This document shows positions 32,913 to 43,206 of a stretch of 64,000 nt of DNA, one piece after another. How positions within the stretch are numbered: the stretch's first letter is position 1; each line of letters starts with the position of its first letter. A program made the translations under genes and the position numbers. This DNA is from Diaphorobacter ruginosibacter (GTDB lineage: Bacteria > Pseudomonadota > Gammaproteobacteria > Burkholderiales > Burkholderiaceae_C). The stretch spans positions 3,100,001 to 3,164,000 of the forward strand of contig NZ_CP060714.1 in the NCBI RefSeq assembly GCF_014395975.1. Reading direction: 5' to 3'. Under the pieces are notes generated by a model, which had not been told where the DNA came from, did not search any database, and was given only the letters and a program-made list of their open reading frames with translations.

Positions 32913-32973
32913 GGCGGTGAACCAAGATGGATCACCTGCACCCACAGTACTCCTTTTAATGACCTTAAACCGT
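32896..32973 (-). repeat. Shared leader, copy B
   Basis: Reverse complement of 28660-28737 with a few substitutions. Together the two copies are a 4.2-kb-spaced inverted repeat that could invert the segment between them. Confidence 0.85.
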
Positions 32974-33070
32974 GCTCGGAAAGATTTACTTCTCAGGCGG
33001 CAGCCTGATTCCCTGCGTGCTCTAAATGTTAAGTGTCACACCGGCGCCTGCTCCGGCAAGTTGACATCAA

Positions 33071-34010
33071 TCACTCGCCCCTTGAGAACTGCCCCAGTTC
33101 AAGTGCATCGCGCCGCTTCTTCGGCAGGTAGAAGCCGTCCTGGGCCTCCCGGATCCGCTTCTCTCGGGCGTGCACACTCTGCGCCAGTTGCATCGGGAGT
33201 ATCCGACGAGCCGGATTCTTCTCGTTGAACTTCGCGATCGCGGCGCGCGCCTCGGCCTTGCCCTCCTCGTCCTTAGCCATGGCCGCCATGGCGAATCGCT
33301 CCACGAGCGCACTGCGCCGCGCCATCAGCGCCTTGTCGTGCCCCACGACGGCCGACTTTCCCTCGTAGGCGTTGCGGACCTCTGAAGGCGAGAAGCCGGG
33401 AGCCTGGCCAAGCAACGCGGCGGCGTCCACCTCATCCTGGATCACAATGCCGCTCTTGTCCTTCACGCCCTCGGTGCCGTAGCGCAAGGCCTTGAGCGGC
33501 CCGCACAGCACGGTCGGAGCCATGGTCTCGAGGCCTCGGGCATAGCGCCCTTAGCTCATCTCCTGCAGGCCCTTGAGCGCGTTCACCCCGATCGCGGCGA
33601 CCGGGCCCAGGGCGGCAGTCATCGCCGACTCGCCCAGGCGCAGCCTTTCCAGGCCTTCCTGCACGTCCGGGAAGATCAGCTTGTCCAAGCCTACCCGCCC
33701 GGAGATATCCCAGGGAGCCAGGCGCGACAGGCCATGTCCGCCAGCAAGTTCTGCAGCGCCACCTGCGCATCCCAGGGCTCGTCATCGTCTCCGCCTAGCA
33801 TCGACGCGGCGGCCAGCATCATAGTGACCATCGGCAAGCCCAGCACGCCGGCCGCCATGGCATGCGTCGTCAGCAGGCCGGCCAGCGTCTTGCGGGCCAC
33901 CGCGCGGTCCTCCGGAGAAGCACCCTTGAGCGCTGCGCGCGAAGGTGTAGACCATGTTCTGGCTGTACTGCTTGAAGAGCAGCAGCACCTTCTGCCAATT
34001 GCCCTGAAGC
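33071..34010 (-). pseudogene. Decayed C-terminus of a PLxRFG-type phage protein
   Basis: The minus strand contains, in order and in different frames: ATYDGHFDYSANNRP, VLLLFKQYSQNMVYTFARSA, RKTLAGLLTTHAMAAGVLGL, MLGGDDDEPWDAQVALQNLL, then DISGRVGLDKLIFPDVQEGL, NALKGLQEM, a TAA, and finally GPLKALRYGTEGVKDKSGIV to a proper end at 33071. This order is that of the C-terminal part of the very large PLxRFG virion/internal proteins of Comamonadaceae prophages. At least two frameshifts (near 33930 and 33730) and one internal stop (33550-33560) destroy it. The 5' part is replaced by a transposase. Confidence 0.7.
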
Positions 34011-34061
34011 GTGGCCGGTTGTTGGCGCTGTAGTCGAAATGACCGTCGTATGTGGCCTGCG

Positions 34062-34844
34062 CCGCGTCGGCGTATCTACCGCAGCTTGCACGTTGTAGCC
34101 CACCATGGCCGTGCCCTTGGCGCTGTAGGTGTTCATGGCGCTTGCATCAGGATCCGTCTGGGAGATCTGACGATCCGGCAGGGTCTCCAGCCGTGCCTTG
34201 ACCACCTGCAGGTCCTGCAGGCGCCGGCGCATCTTCTGGATCTTTCTGTGTAACCGCTCTGTCTTGGCCTGCATCTCCGCAGGCTGAGTCCGGTCTGCCG
34301 TCTCCAAAGCGTCGAGGTAGCGCTGGATGCTTTCCTCCAGTTCGCGCTCACGGCACTCAATCTTGCCAGGCGTGAAGTTGCGCTCACGGTTGTTAACGGC
34401 CTTGAACTTACTGCCGTCGATGGCCACCACGGCGTTGGTGAACAAGTTCAACTCGCGGCACAGCACGACGAAGCGACGGCAGACATTGCGGATGCCTTTG
34501 CCGTTATCGCGCCGGAAGTCCGCGATGGTCTTGAAGTCCGAGGCAAGCCGACCGATCAGCCACATCAACTCCACGTTGCGCTGGCACTCGCGCTCCAGTC
34601 GGCGACTAGACTGGATACGATTGAGATAGCCGTATAGATACAGCTTCAGAAGCACTGCGGGGTGATACGAAGGCCTGCCGGTTAAAGCCGGCTGTAGGCC
34701 CCGAAACTCCAAGGCCACTAGATCCAGCTCGTTGATGAAGGCATCAACGATTCGAACTGTGTTGTCCTCGGCGATGAAGTCGTCCAGGCACTCTGGCAGC
34801 AACGTGACCTGCAGCCGGTCCTGACCCTCGATGTATCTGGACAT
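34062..34844 (-). pseudogene. 3'-truncated IS1182-family transposase
   Basis: About 260 residues from ATG 34844: MSRYIEGQDRLQVTLLPECL, then the DUF772 domain (GRPSYHPAVLLKLYLYGYLNRIQSSRRLE), FKTIADFRRDNGKGI, AIDGSKFKAVN (first catalytic Asp) and NTYSAKGTAMVGYNVQAAVDT. The rest of the catalytic domain is missing after about 34065, where phage DNA begins. IS1182 transposases are about 450-500 residues. A terminus-like TTTTCACACAGCCTCG lies at 34911. Confidence 0.75.
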
Positions 34845-34982
34845 ATTGACTCCGGTGCTCAATATGTCTACACGGACTCTACCGGCCCATGCGGCAGGCC
34901 GCGAGAGGGTTTTCACACAGCCTCGCTGCAAAGGCGACATGTGTCCACTCAACATCTCACATAGGCCAAGCTGGAAAAAACA

Positions 34983-35018
34983 AAAGGCTGCAAACCGAAG
35001 TCTACAGCCTTTGCTTTT
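34983..35018 (+). terminator. Hairpin at the island edge
   Basis: AAAGGCTG and CAGCCTTT pair around 14 bases, then GCTTTTTG. No plus-strand gene remains upstream; it may have belonged to a lost gene such as an integrase (inference). Confidence 0.45.
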
Positions 35019-35081
35019 TGTGGTACTTTAAGTGGTACAAAAATCAAATCATCTCGCAAGTCATTGATTTTTAAGCCATCT

Positions 35082-35174
35082 TGGCGGAAACGGAGGGATT
35101 CGAACCCTCGATGAGGCTCTACACCCCATACTCCCTTAGCAGGGGAGCACCTTCGGCCACTCGGTCACGTTTCC
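35082..35174 (-). tRNA. serX: tRNA-Ser(GCU)
   Basis: 93 bases with encoded CCA. Acceptor GGAAACG/CGTTTCC, anticodon loop CTGCTAA (anticodon GCT) on a CTCCC/GGGAG stem, a long variable arm as expected for tRNA-Ser, and T-arm GAGGGTTCGAATCCCTC. It marks the border between the accessory region and the lysC end of the core chromosome. Confidence 0.95.
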
Positions 35175-35255
35175 AATACAGCTATTGTAACCCACTCAAA
35201 TAGGGGTTTCTGGAAATCGGGCCAATTTTTTTGGCCCGACATCCATCCGTCGTCG

Positions 35256-36518
35256 TCAGGCCTGGTCGAGATCGAAGGCCTTGTGCAGTGCGCGCACCGC
35301 GAGCTCGACGTACTTCTCGTCGATCACGACCGAGGTCTTGATTTCGGAGGTGGAGATCATCTTGATGTTGATACCCTCTTCGCTCAGCGACTTGAACATC
35401 TTGCTGGCCACGCCGACGTGGCTGCGCATGCCGATGCCGACGATGCTGACCTTGGCGATCTTGGTGTCGCCGACGACTTCCTGGGCGCCGAGCTTGGGCA
35501 GCACTTTTTCCTTCAGCAGGTCGATGGTGCGCTGGTAGTCGTTGCGGTTCACGGTGAAGCTGAAGTCGGTCTTGCCGTCCTTGCTCACGTTCTGGATGAT
35601 CACGTCCACATCGATGTTGGCGTCAGCCACTTCGCCCAGGATCTGGTAGGCGATGCCGGGGGTGTCTGGCACGCCCAGGACGGAAATCTTGGCTTCGTCG
35701 CGGGTGAAAGCGATGCCGGAGACAACGGCTTTTTCCATTTTTTCGTCTTCCTCAAAAGTAATCAGCGTGCCGGAGACGGCTTCTTCATTGATGTCGATGT
35801 CCACGGGCGTGAAGCTGGAGAGCACGCGCAGCGGCACCTTGTACTTGCCGGCGAATTCGACGGAGCGGATCTGCAGCACCTTGCTGCCCAGACTCGCCAT
35901 TTCAAGCATTTCCTCGAAGCTGAGCGTCGCGAGGCGGCGAGCCTCGGGCACCACGCGCGGGTCGGTGGTGTACACGCCATCCACGTCGGTGTAGATCAGG
36001 CATTCGGAGGCTTTCATGGCGGCAGCGATCGCCACGGCGGAGGTGTCCGAGCCGCCCCGGCCGAGCGTGGTGATATGGCCTTCGGGGTCGATACCCTGGA
36101 AGCCGGTCACGATCACCACCTTGCCTGCGTCCAGTTCGGCACGCACGCGCTTGTCGTCAATGGACTCGATGCGAGCCTTCGTGAACGAGCTGTCGGTGCG
36201 CACAGGCACTTGCCAGCCGGTGAAGCTCACAGACTCGAGGCCTTCGGCCTGCATTGCAATGGCCAGCAGCGCGGACGAAGCCTGCTCGCCAGTGGCGGCC
36301 AGCATGTCCAGCTCACGATGATAGGCCGTGGCGGCGCGCGAGGGAGCCAGCTCTTTGGCCAGGCCCAGCAGGCGGTTGGTTTCACCACTCATGGCGCTGG
36401 GCACCACCACCATCTGGTGGCCGGCCCGCGCCCACTTGGCCACGCGCTTTGCGACATTGCGGATGCGCTCTGTCGAGCCCATCGAGGTGCCGCCGTATTT
36501 ATGAACGATCAGTGCCAT
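35256..36518 (-). CDS. lysC: Aspartate kinase
   Basis: 420 residues, full length. It phosphorylates L-aspartate with ATP, the first step to lysine, threonine, methionine and diaminopimelate. Visible: KYGGTSMGS near the start, the catalytic block TTLGRGGSDTSAVAIAAAM, YTDVDGVYTTDPRVVPEA, and two C-terminal ACT domains (VSGIAFTRDEAKISVLGVPD; KVSIVGIGMRSHVGVASKMF) through which lysine and threonine inhibit this type. Monofunctional, alpha/beta type (an internal start for a beta subunit is possible but not obvious). tRNA-Ser follows downstream. Transcribed after tilS in the same direction. Confidence 0.97.
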   Translation of the reverse strand: MALIVHKYGGTSMGSTERIRNVAKRVAKWARAGHQMVVVPSAMSGETNRLLGLAKELAPSRAATAYHRELDMLAATGEQASSALLAIAMQAEGLESVSFTGWQVPVRTDSSFTKARIESIDDKRVRAELDAGKVVIVTGFQGIDPEGHITTLGRGGSDTSAVAIAAAMKASECLIYTDVDGVYTTDPRVVPEARRLATLSFEEMLEMASLGSKVLQIRSVEFAGKYKVPLRVLSSFTPVDIDINEEAVSGTLITFEEDEKMEKAVVSGIAFTRDEAKISVLGVPDTPGIAYQILGEVADANIDVDVIIQNVSKDGKTDFSFTVNRNDYQRTIDLLKEKVLPKLGAQEVVGDTKIAKVSIVGIGMRSHVGVASKMFKSLSEEGINIKMISTSEIKTSVVIDEKYVELAVRALHKAFDLDQA

Positions 36519-36626
36519 GGAATTTTCGGGGCGACGAAACTTTTTTCAATCACGGCGCAAACGGACTGAGGGCTGTTTTGGCTTGGCGCGCCGACGTTTC
36601 GTACAAAAAGTTGAATCCAAAACCTG

Positions 36627-37574
36627 CTAATTGTACCAATCGAGGACGCCGTCTTTTCTCTGTATGTAACCACGCCCCGTCTTGAGGTGGATCCTGTGGC
36701 CGCGCGTGGTGCACGCCGCGAGCTGGTCAAGCAGTTCACCGAGCTGCGCGGAGCTCGGCGTGGTGGCATGTACATGCTTGAGCCAATGCCGCAGGACATT
36801 GGCCTGGCGCGCGCGGCTCAGGGCCTGCAAGGCCTTGATGGACGGGGGATGGCCCACGCGCTCCAGATCGATCTGGGCAAGCTCGTCGAGCAGTTGCGCC
36901 GCCTGCGCTGCGTTGTCCGCGCTGCGGCCGAAGGTCTCGCGAAACTGGGGAAACGTCTGCTCAAGCGCCGGCAATACATGCTTGCGGATGCGATTGCGCG
37001 TATAGCGCTCGTCCGCGTTGGTCGGGTCCTCCACATATGCAATGCCCTGCCGGTCGAGCCAGCTGCGGATTTCCACGGCGCTCGTGCCGAGCAGCGGGCG
37101 ATACCACTGCACGCCTTGCGCACCGGCGCGCAGCCATTGCGCAGGCATGGCCGCCAGCCCGGCCACGCCCGCACCACGCGACAGCGCGAGCAGGATGGTT
37201 TCGACCTGATCGTCGGCGTGTTGCGCGAGGGCGATGCCGCGGATCTCCGGCGCGTCCAGCAACAGCGCCTCGAATGCGCCATAGCGCGCCTGCCGGGCCG
37301 CATCCTCCGGGCTCTGGCCTGCGGCGTTCCTGGCATCCACATGGCTGACATGCAGCGGGACGCCGAGCGTGTCGCACAGCGTCCGGCAATGCGCCTCGAA
37401 GGTATCGGCCGCCGCCTGCAGGCCATGATGGACATGGAATGCTTGTACCCGGCCCGGCCAGCGGCGCGCGCAGGCCACGAGCAAGGCGCTCGAATCGGCA
37501 CCTCCACTCAGTCCCACGGCCAGGGGCAGCGCGGGCTTGAAGGACTGCAGGGCGGACTCGAAGGACAGGGCCAT
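36627..37574 (-). CDS. tilS: tRNA(Ile)-lysidine synthase
   Basis: 315 residues. It uses ATP and lysine to convert C34 of the CAU-anticodon isoleucine tRNA to lysidine, so that the tRNA reads AUA. The PP-loop SGGADSS is at residues 23-29, followed by HVHHGL and ALAQHADDQVETILLALSRGAG, DPTNADERYTRNRIRKHVLP. It lacks the extra C-terminal domain of the E. coli enzyme (432 residues), as is usual in some betaproteobacteria. It lies between accA and lysC, all on the minus strand. Confidence 0.95.
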   Translation of the reverse strand: MALSFESALQSFKPALPLAVGLSGGADSSALLVACARRWPGRVQAFHVHHGLQAAADTFEAHCRTLCDTLGVPLHVSHVDARNAAGQSPEDAARQARYGAFEALLLDAPEIRGIALAQHADDQVETILLALSRGAGVAGLAAMPAQWLRAGAQGVQWYRPLLGTSAVEIRSWLDRQGIAYVEDPTNADERYTRNRIRKHVLPALEQTFPQFRETFGRSADNAAQAAQLLDELAQIDLERVGHPPSIKALQALSRARQANVLRHWLKHVHATTPSSAQLGELLDQLAACTTRGHRIHLKTGRGYIQRKDGVLDWYN

Positions 37575-37640
37575 GGGATTGTCGTGTCGGGAAATATCGG
37601 CTCAAAGCGGGGTGCTCTAGCCGGGAGCTTCAGAAACACC

Positions 37641-37662
37641 AACGGCCCCGAAGGGCCGATGC
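37641..37662 (-). terminator. Hairpin between accA and tilS
   Basis: CGGCCC, loop TTCG, GGGCCG and a T-rich tail (TTGGTGTTTC) on the minus strand. Confidence 0.55.
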
Positions 37663-37695
37663 AGCATCAAGCGCGATGACCGGATTACCGTCCGG

Positions 37696-38673
37696 TCAGG
37701 CGTTTTCCGCCTTGGTATCGTTGAACCTGCCGTAGCTCTGCACGCGCTCGTAGCGGCGATCCAGCAGTTCCTTGGGCTTGAGGTCGGCCAACTGGCGATA
37801 GGCATCACCCAGCGCACGCTTCAGGAACGAAGCCATCTGCTTGTGGTCGCGGTGCGCACCGCCCACGGGTTCGTTGACGATCTTGTCGATCAGGCCCAGT
37901 GCCTTCAGTCGGTGGGCGGTGATGCCCATCGCGTCCGCGGCTTCCTGCGCCTTGTCGCTGGTCTTCCAGAGAATGGATGCACAGCCTTCCGGGCTGATCA
38001 CGGAGTAGACCGAGTACTGCAGCATGATGACCTGGTCGGCCACCGAGATCGCCAGCGCGCCGCCCGAACCGCCCTCGCCGATCACCGTGGTGATGATGGG
38101 CACTTCCAGCTGCGCCATCTCGAAGATGTTGCGGCCGATGGCCTCGGACTGGCCGCGCTCCTCGGCGTCGATGCCCGGATAGGCACCGGGAGTGTCGACG
38201 AAGGTGAACACCGGCAGCTTGAACTTCTCTGCGGTCTTCATCAGGCGCAGGGCCTTGCGGTAGCCTTCGGGACGGCTCATGCCGAAGTTGCGCGCGGCGC
38301 GCTCCTTGGTGTCGCGGCCCTTCTGCTGGCCGATCACCATGCAGGCATGGCCATTGAAGCGTGCAAGACCACCGACGATCGACAGGTCATCGGCGAAGTG
38401 GCGATCACCATGCATTTCCACGAAATCGGTAAAGATCTCGCGGACATAGTCCATGGTGTAGGGGCGCTCGGGGTGGCGTGCGATCTTGGTGATCTGCCAC
38501 GGCGTCAGGTCGCTGTAGATGTCCTTGGTGAGCTGGTGGCTCTTCTTGCTGAGCTGATCGATCTCCTCGGAGATGTCCACCGCGCTTTCGTTCTGGACGT
38601 AGCGCAGTTCGTCGATCTTGGACTCCAGCTCCGCGATAGGTTGCTCGAAATCCAGAAATGTTTTTTTAGCCAA
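37696..38673 (-). CDS. accA: Acetyl-CoA carboxylase carboxyltransferase subunit alpha
   Basis: 325 residues. With AccD it transfers CO2 from carboxybiotin to acetyl-CoA, making malonyl-CoA for fatty-acid synthesis. Visible: FLDFEQPIAELESKIDELR, HPERPYTMDYV, HGDRHFADDLSIVGG, GMSRPEGYRKALRLM, TPGAYPGIDAEERGQSEAI, GEGGSGGALAISVADQV and SPEGCASILWK. I place the start at TTG 38673 because it has GGAG seven bases upstream and the protein then begins at the conserved (M)AKKTFLDFEQP; the open frame extends further without similarity. Confidence 0.96.
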   Translation of the reverse strand: MAKKTFLDFEQPIAELESKIDELRYVQNESAVDISEEIDQLSKKSHQLTKDIYSDLTPWQITKIARHPERPYTMDYVREIFTDFVEMHGDRHFADDLSIVGGLARFNGHACMVIGQQKGRDTKERAARNFGMSRPEGYRKALRLMKTAEKFKLPVFTFVDTPGAYPGIDAEERGQSEAIGRNIFEMAQLEVPIITTVIGEGGSGGALAISVADQVIMLQYSVYSVISPEGCASILWKTSDKAQEAADAMGITAHRLKALGLIDKIVNEPVGGAHRDHKQMASFLKRALGDAYRQLADLKPKELLDRRYERVQSYGRFNDTKAENA

Positions 38674-38808
38674 CGTAATTCTCCTTGGGCACTGTAGACC
38701 CAAACTGCTCCGGGTGCTTGCTGTTCCTGTTCCGCTGAAGGGCGGGGATTCAGACCTCTTGAGGCACTCTGCGCATTGACATTGATAAGCGCAGATCAAT
38801 AGCCAGCA

Positions 38809-39465
38809 TCAAACTGGCATCGGAGCAAGCGATCTCCAAATATACCAACTTGCGACACTGCACCAGGGCTTCCATGCTTCGGCCACCTCACGGGCATCGC
38901 TTCGGCTGACCGGCTCACCCGAGAAATACTGGTTGCTGATACCTTGCAGCAGAGTGGGGTCATCAAGCGGAAGCACGTTGGGACGACCCAGGTGGAACAG
39001 CAGGAACATGTCCGCGGTCCAGCGGCTGATGCCACGGATGGCGATCAGTTCGGCGATGATCGCCTCGTCGGACATGCCGTCCCACTCCTTCACATGCAGC
39101 CGGCCGCTGTCGAAGTGCAGCGCGAGATCGACGATGTACTCCACCTTGCGGGCCGACAGGCCCGAGGCGCGCATGTCGTCCACCTTCAGCAGCAGCACGT
39201 TGCTGGGCGTCATCTCGGCATGGAGCAGCGCAAACTTCTCCCAGACACGCTGAGCGGAAGCAACCGAGACCTGCTGACCCACGATGCTGCGTGCCAGCGT
39301 GGTGAAAGCATCGCCGCGCAGCGTGAGCGAGACGTCGCCCAACTGGGGAATCAGGCGCCGCATCACGCGGTCCTTCTTCATCAGGTGCTTGCAGGCTTCC
39401 TGCCAGTAACTGGGCGGCTTGAGGCTGGCGGTACTGTCATCCGGCGTCTTCTTGGTAGTGACCAT
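38809..39465 (-). CDS. DNA-3-methyladenine glycosylase, AlkA-like HhH-GPD
   Basis: 218 residues. Removes alkylated purines from DNA in base-excision repair. It has the HhH-GPD fold: TLARSIVGQQVSVASAQRVWEKF, then GLSARKVEYIVDLALHF, IIAELIAIRGISRWTADMFLLFHLGRPNVLPLDDPTLLQGI, where GISRWTA is the helix-hairpin-helix turn and the acidic residues in LPLDDPT include the catalytic Asp. It has no [4Fe-4S] cluster cysteines at the end. Transcribed in the accA direction and downstream of cysS. Confidence 0.9.
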   Translation of the reverse strand: MVTTKKTPDDSTASLKPPSYWQEACKHLMKKDRVMRRLIPQLGDVSLTLRGDAFTTLARSIVGQQVSVASAQRVWEKFALLHAEMTPSNVLLLKVDDMRASGLSARKVEYIVDLALHFDSGRLHVKEWDGMSDEAIIAELIAIRGISRWTADMFLLFHLGRPNVLPLDDPTLLQGISNQYFSGEPVSRSDAREVAEAWKPWCSVASWYIWRSLAPMPV

Positions 39466-39539
39466 TGATCAATGCACTCCCACCGAGGCCGTTGCGGGCA
39501 CCTCTGCCGGCCCGCTGCCGACAGGAAAACTGCTGCTCT

Positions 39540-40925
<1,386 letters not shown>

Positions 40926-41153
40926 GGAATAAAAATGGGTAATCTGTGTGTAGCTTCGCCCGCAACCACGGCAGGCGATGGAGGGAATAACGAACACTCG
41001 AAAAGACGATCACGCATCTGATCGCAGAGCGTTTCACGCCCGTGGCGTCAGCAGTGACAACAGCGTGCGGACATGACACACCCCTCAGCTACAATTCACC
41101 GCAGTATAAGCCCGCGCCGCATTCTGGCTGGTCTCCTCAGTCTTTTGCCACAC

Positions 41154-41756
41154 ATGAATCCTGTACGCACCTCAGTTCAATCCCTCCTGCGGCTGGCCGT
41201 TATGGCCTGTGCCATGGGGTCCCCCTGGGCCCATGCGGACGACTATTCCAGCATCACGACACTGCTCAAGCAAAAGAAGGCCGATCAGGCGCTCGTTGCC
41301 GTGAACAAGCGCATCGATGCCACGCCACGCGACCCGCAGCTCCTGTTCCTGCGCGGTGTTGCGCAAAGCGATCTGGGCAAGGCGGGTGATGCCATTGAGA
41401 CCTTCACGCAGCTCACCCAACTCTACCCCGAACTGCCCGAGCCCTACAACAACCTCGCGGTGCTGTATGCCAAGCAGAACGAGCTCGAGAAGGCACGCCG
41501 CGCGCTCGAGATGGCCGTGCGCGGCAATCCGAACTATGCCGTTGCCCATGAGAACCTGGGCGATATCTACGCACGGCTGGCGGCCGAGTCGTATGACAAG
41601 GCCCAGCGCCTCGACCCACGCATCGCGGTGACCACGGCTCCCAAGCTCAAGCAGTTGCGCCAGATGTTCAATGGCGGTGCCAACCCGGCGCCCTCCCTCG
41701 CCGCGCCGGCGACCGCCCTGCCGACCTCACCCTCCGCGAGCAAGCCCGCGAACTGA
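41154..41756 (+). CDS. Periplasmic TPR-repeat protein
   Basis: 200 residues from ATG 41154. Signal peptide (SLLRLAVMACAMGSPWAHAD), then three TPR units: YSSITTLLKQKKADQALVAV, PQLLFLRGVAQSDLGKAGDAI and PEPYNNLAVLYAKQNELEKA, NYAVAHENLGDIYARLAA. The C-terminal 35 residues are an alanine/proline/serine linker. TPRs mediate protein contacts; the partner is not known. Upstream of two cyclophilin genes on the same strand. Confidence 0.85.
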   Translation: MNPVRTSVQSLLRLAVMACAMGSPWAHADDYSSITTLLKQKKADQALVAVNKRIDATPRDPQLLFLRGVAQSDLGKAGDAIETFTQLTQLYPELPEPYNNLAVLYAKQNELEKARRALEMAVRGNPNYAVAHENLGDIYARLAAESYDKAQRLDPRIAVTTAPKLKQLRQMFNGGANPAPSLAAPATALPTSPSASKPAN

Positions 41757-41976
41757 ACCTCACGGCCCTTGTCCGACTGTCGCCTTCCCGCGCGTGCGCC
41801 CGTGCACCAGCCCCTGAAAACCGCTGCGACCCCATGGTCAACGCGGGGACTGTGCTAACTTTTGCCATGTTTTATCCATGTGACCCGCGCAGCCCCTGCG
41901 CCACATTGCCAGCACGCATCCGCGCGCACCGTCACATGGGCTTCCCAACCATTCGTCGAACCAAGGAGTGATTTCC

Positions 41977-42561
41977 ATGTTTTCCCGTCGCAACTCGCTG
42001 CTGGCCATGGCCGGCATTGCCGCTGCCGCGCTGATCGGCTCCGCTCCCGCACTCGCGCAGGACGCTGCCCCCAAGGTCAAGATCGCCACGTCGATGGGCG
42101 ACATCGTCGTTCAGCTCGATGCGGCCAAGGCGCCCAAGACCGTGGAGAACTTCCTCTCCTACGTGAAGGACAAGCACTACGACGGCACCATCTTTCATCG
42201 CGTGATCGACGGCTTCATGATCCAGGGTGGCGGCTTCACCGCCGACATGCAGCAGAAGGCCACCAAGGCGCCGATTCCGCTCGAGGCCAGCAACGGCCTG
42301 AAGAACGACAAGTACACCATCGCGATGGCACGCACCGGCAATCCGAACTCGGCCACCTCGCAGTTCTTCATCAACGTGAAGAACAACGACATGCTCAATG
42401 CCCCGAACCCCGACGGCCATGGCTACGCGGTGTTCGGCAAGGTCGTGAGCGGCACGGACGTCGTCGACAAGATCAAGGCCGTGGCCACGGGCAACAAAGG
42501 CCCGCACCAGAATGTGCCAAATACGCCCGTGGTGATCGAGTCGGCCACGCTGGTGAAGTAA
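41977..42561 (+). CDS. ppiA: Periplasmic peptidyl-prolyl isomerase (cyclophilin)
   Basis: 194 residues from ATG 41977 (AAGGAG eight bases upstream). A signal peptide ends ALAQD, so the enzyme is periplasmic. Cyclophilin core: VENFLSYVKDKHYDGTIFHR (catalytic Arg in FHRV), MIQGGGFTADM, ARTGNPNSATSQFFINV and FGKVVSGTDVVDKI. It speeds cis/trans proline isomerisation during folding. A cytoplasmic paralogue follows 57 bases downstream. Confidence 0.93.
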   Translation: MFSRRNSLLAMAGIAAAALIGSAPALAQDAAPKVKIATSMGDIVVQLDAAKAPKTVENFLSYVKDKHYDGTIFHRVIDGFMIQGGGFTADMQQKATKAPIPLEASNGLKNDKYTIAMARTGNPNSATSQFFINVKNNDMLNAPNPDGHGYAVFGKVVSGTDVVDKIKAVATGNKGPHQNVPNTPVVIESATLVK

Positions 42562-42618
42562 GCTTGCCGCATCTGTTTTCTCCCATAGACCCCCTCATTT
42601 TCGAAAGTAATCCGTACC

Positions 42619-43125
42619 ATGAGCAACCCACAAGTTGAAATGACCATCGCCGGCTACGGCACGATCGTGATCGAACTGGACGCAGTGAAGGCCCCCAAGT
42701 CCACTGAGAACTTCCTGAACTATGTGAAGTCCGGCTTCTACGACGGCACCATCTTCCACCGCGTCATCAAGAACTTCATGGTTCAGGGCGGCGGCTTCAC
42801 GGCCGGCATGCAGCAGAAGACGACTGAAAAGCCCATCGAGAACGAAGCCAACAACGGCCTGAAGAACGACAAGTACACGCTGGCCATGGCCCGCACGAGC
42901 GATCCGCACTCCGCCACCGCACAGTTCTTCATCAACGTGGTGGACAACGGCTTCCTGAACCACACAGCCCCCACGGCCCAGGGCTGGGGCTATGCCGTGT
43001 TCGGCAAGGTCGTCCAGGGCACCGAAGTGATCGACAAGATCAAGGGCGTGGTGACTGGCCGCAAGGGCTTCCATGACGACGTGCCAAAGGAAGACGTGGT
43101 CATCGAAAAGGCTGTTGCCCTGTAA
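42619..43125 (+). CDS. ppiB: Cytoplasmic peptidyl-prolyl isomerase (cyclophilin)
   Basis: 168 residues with no signal peptide. Cyclophilin fold as in the upstream gene: TENFLNYVKSGFYDGTIFHR, MVQGGGFTAGMQQKT, ARTSDPHSATAQFFINV, WGYAVFGKVVQGTEVID. The two proteins are clearly tandem duplicates with different cell locations. AATCCGTACC precedes the ATG with no strong ribosome site, suggesting translation in the ppiA transcript. Confidence 0.95.
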   Translation: MSNPQVEMTIAGYGTIVIELDAVKAPKSTENFLNYVKSGFYDGTIFHRVIKNFMVQGGGFTAGMQQKTTEKPIENEANNGLKNDKYTLAMARTSDPHSATAQFFINVVDNGFLNHTAPTAQGWGYAVFGKVVQGTEVIDKIKGVVTGRKGFHDDVPKEDVVIEKAVAL

Positions 43126-43206
43126 TTTTTACAAAGCCCTGCCCTTGGCCAAGCCCGGATAGCCTGGTTCGCCGCTGTCCAGGCTTGCCAAGGCCGCACT
43201 TCATCG

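Noticed and set aside
28000..33000. CRISPR array
   Set aside because: No series of regularly spaced repeats was seen here or elsewhere; the palindromic leaders are too far apart and each precedes a gene.
35283..36569. Long plus-strand frame opposite lysC
   Set aside because: Mirror frame of a high-GC gene; histidine/alanine-rich composition without homology. The same applies to the long antisense frames over accA, cysS, the E1 gene and PrpD.
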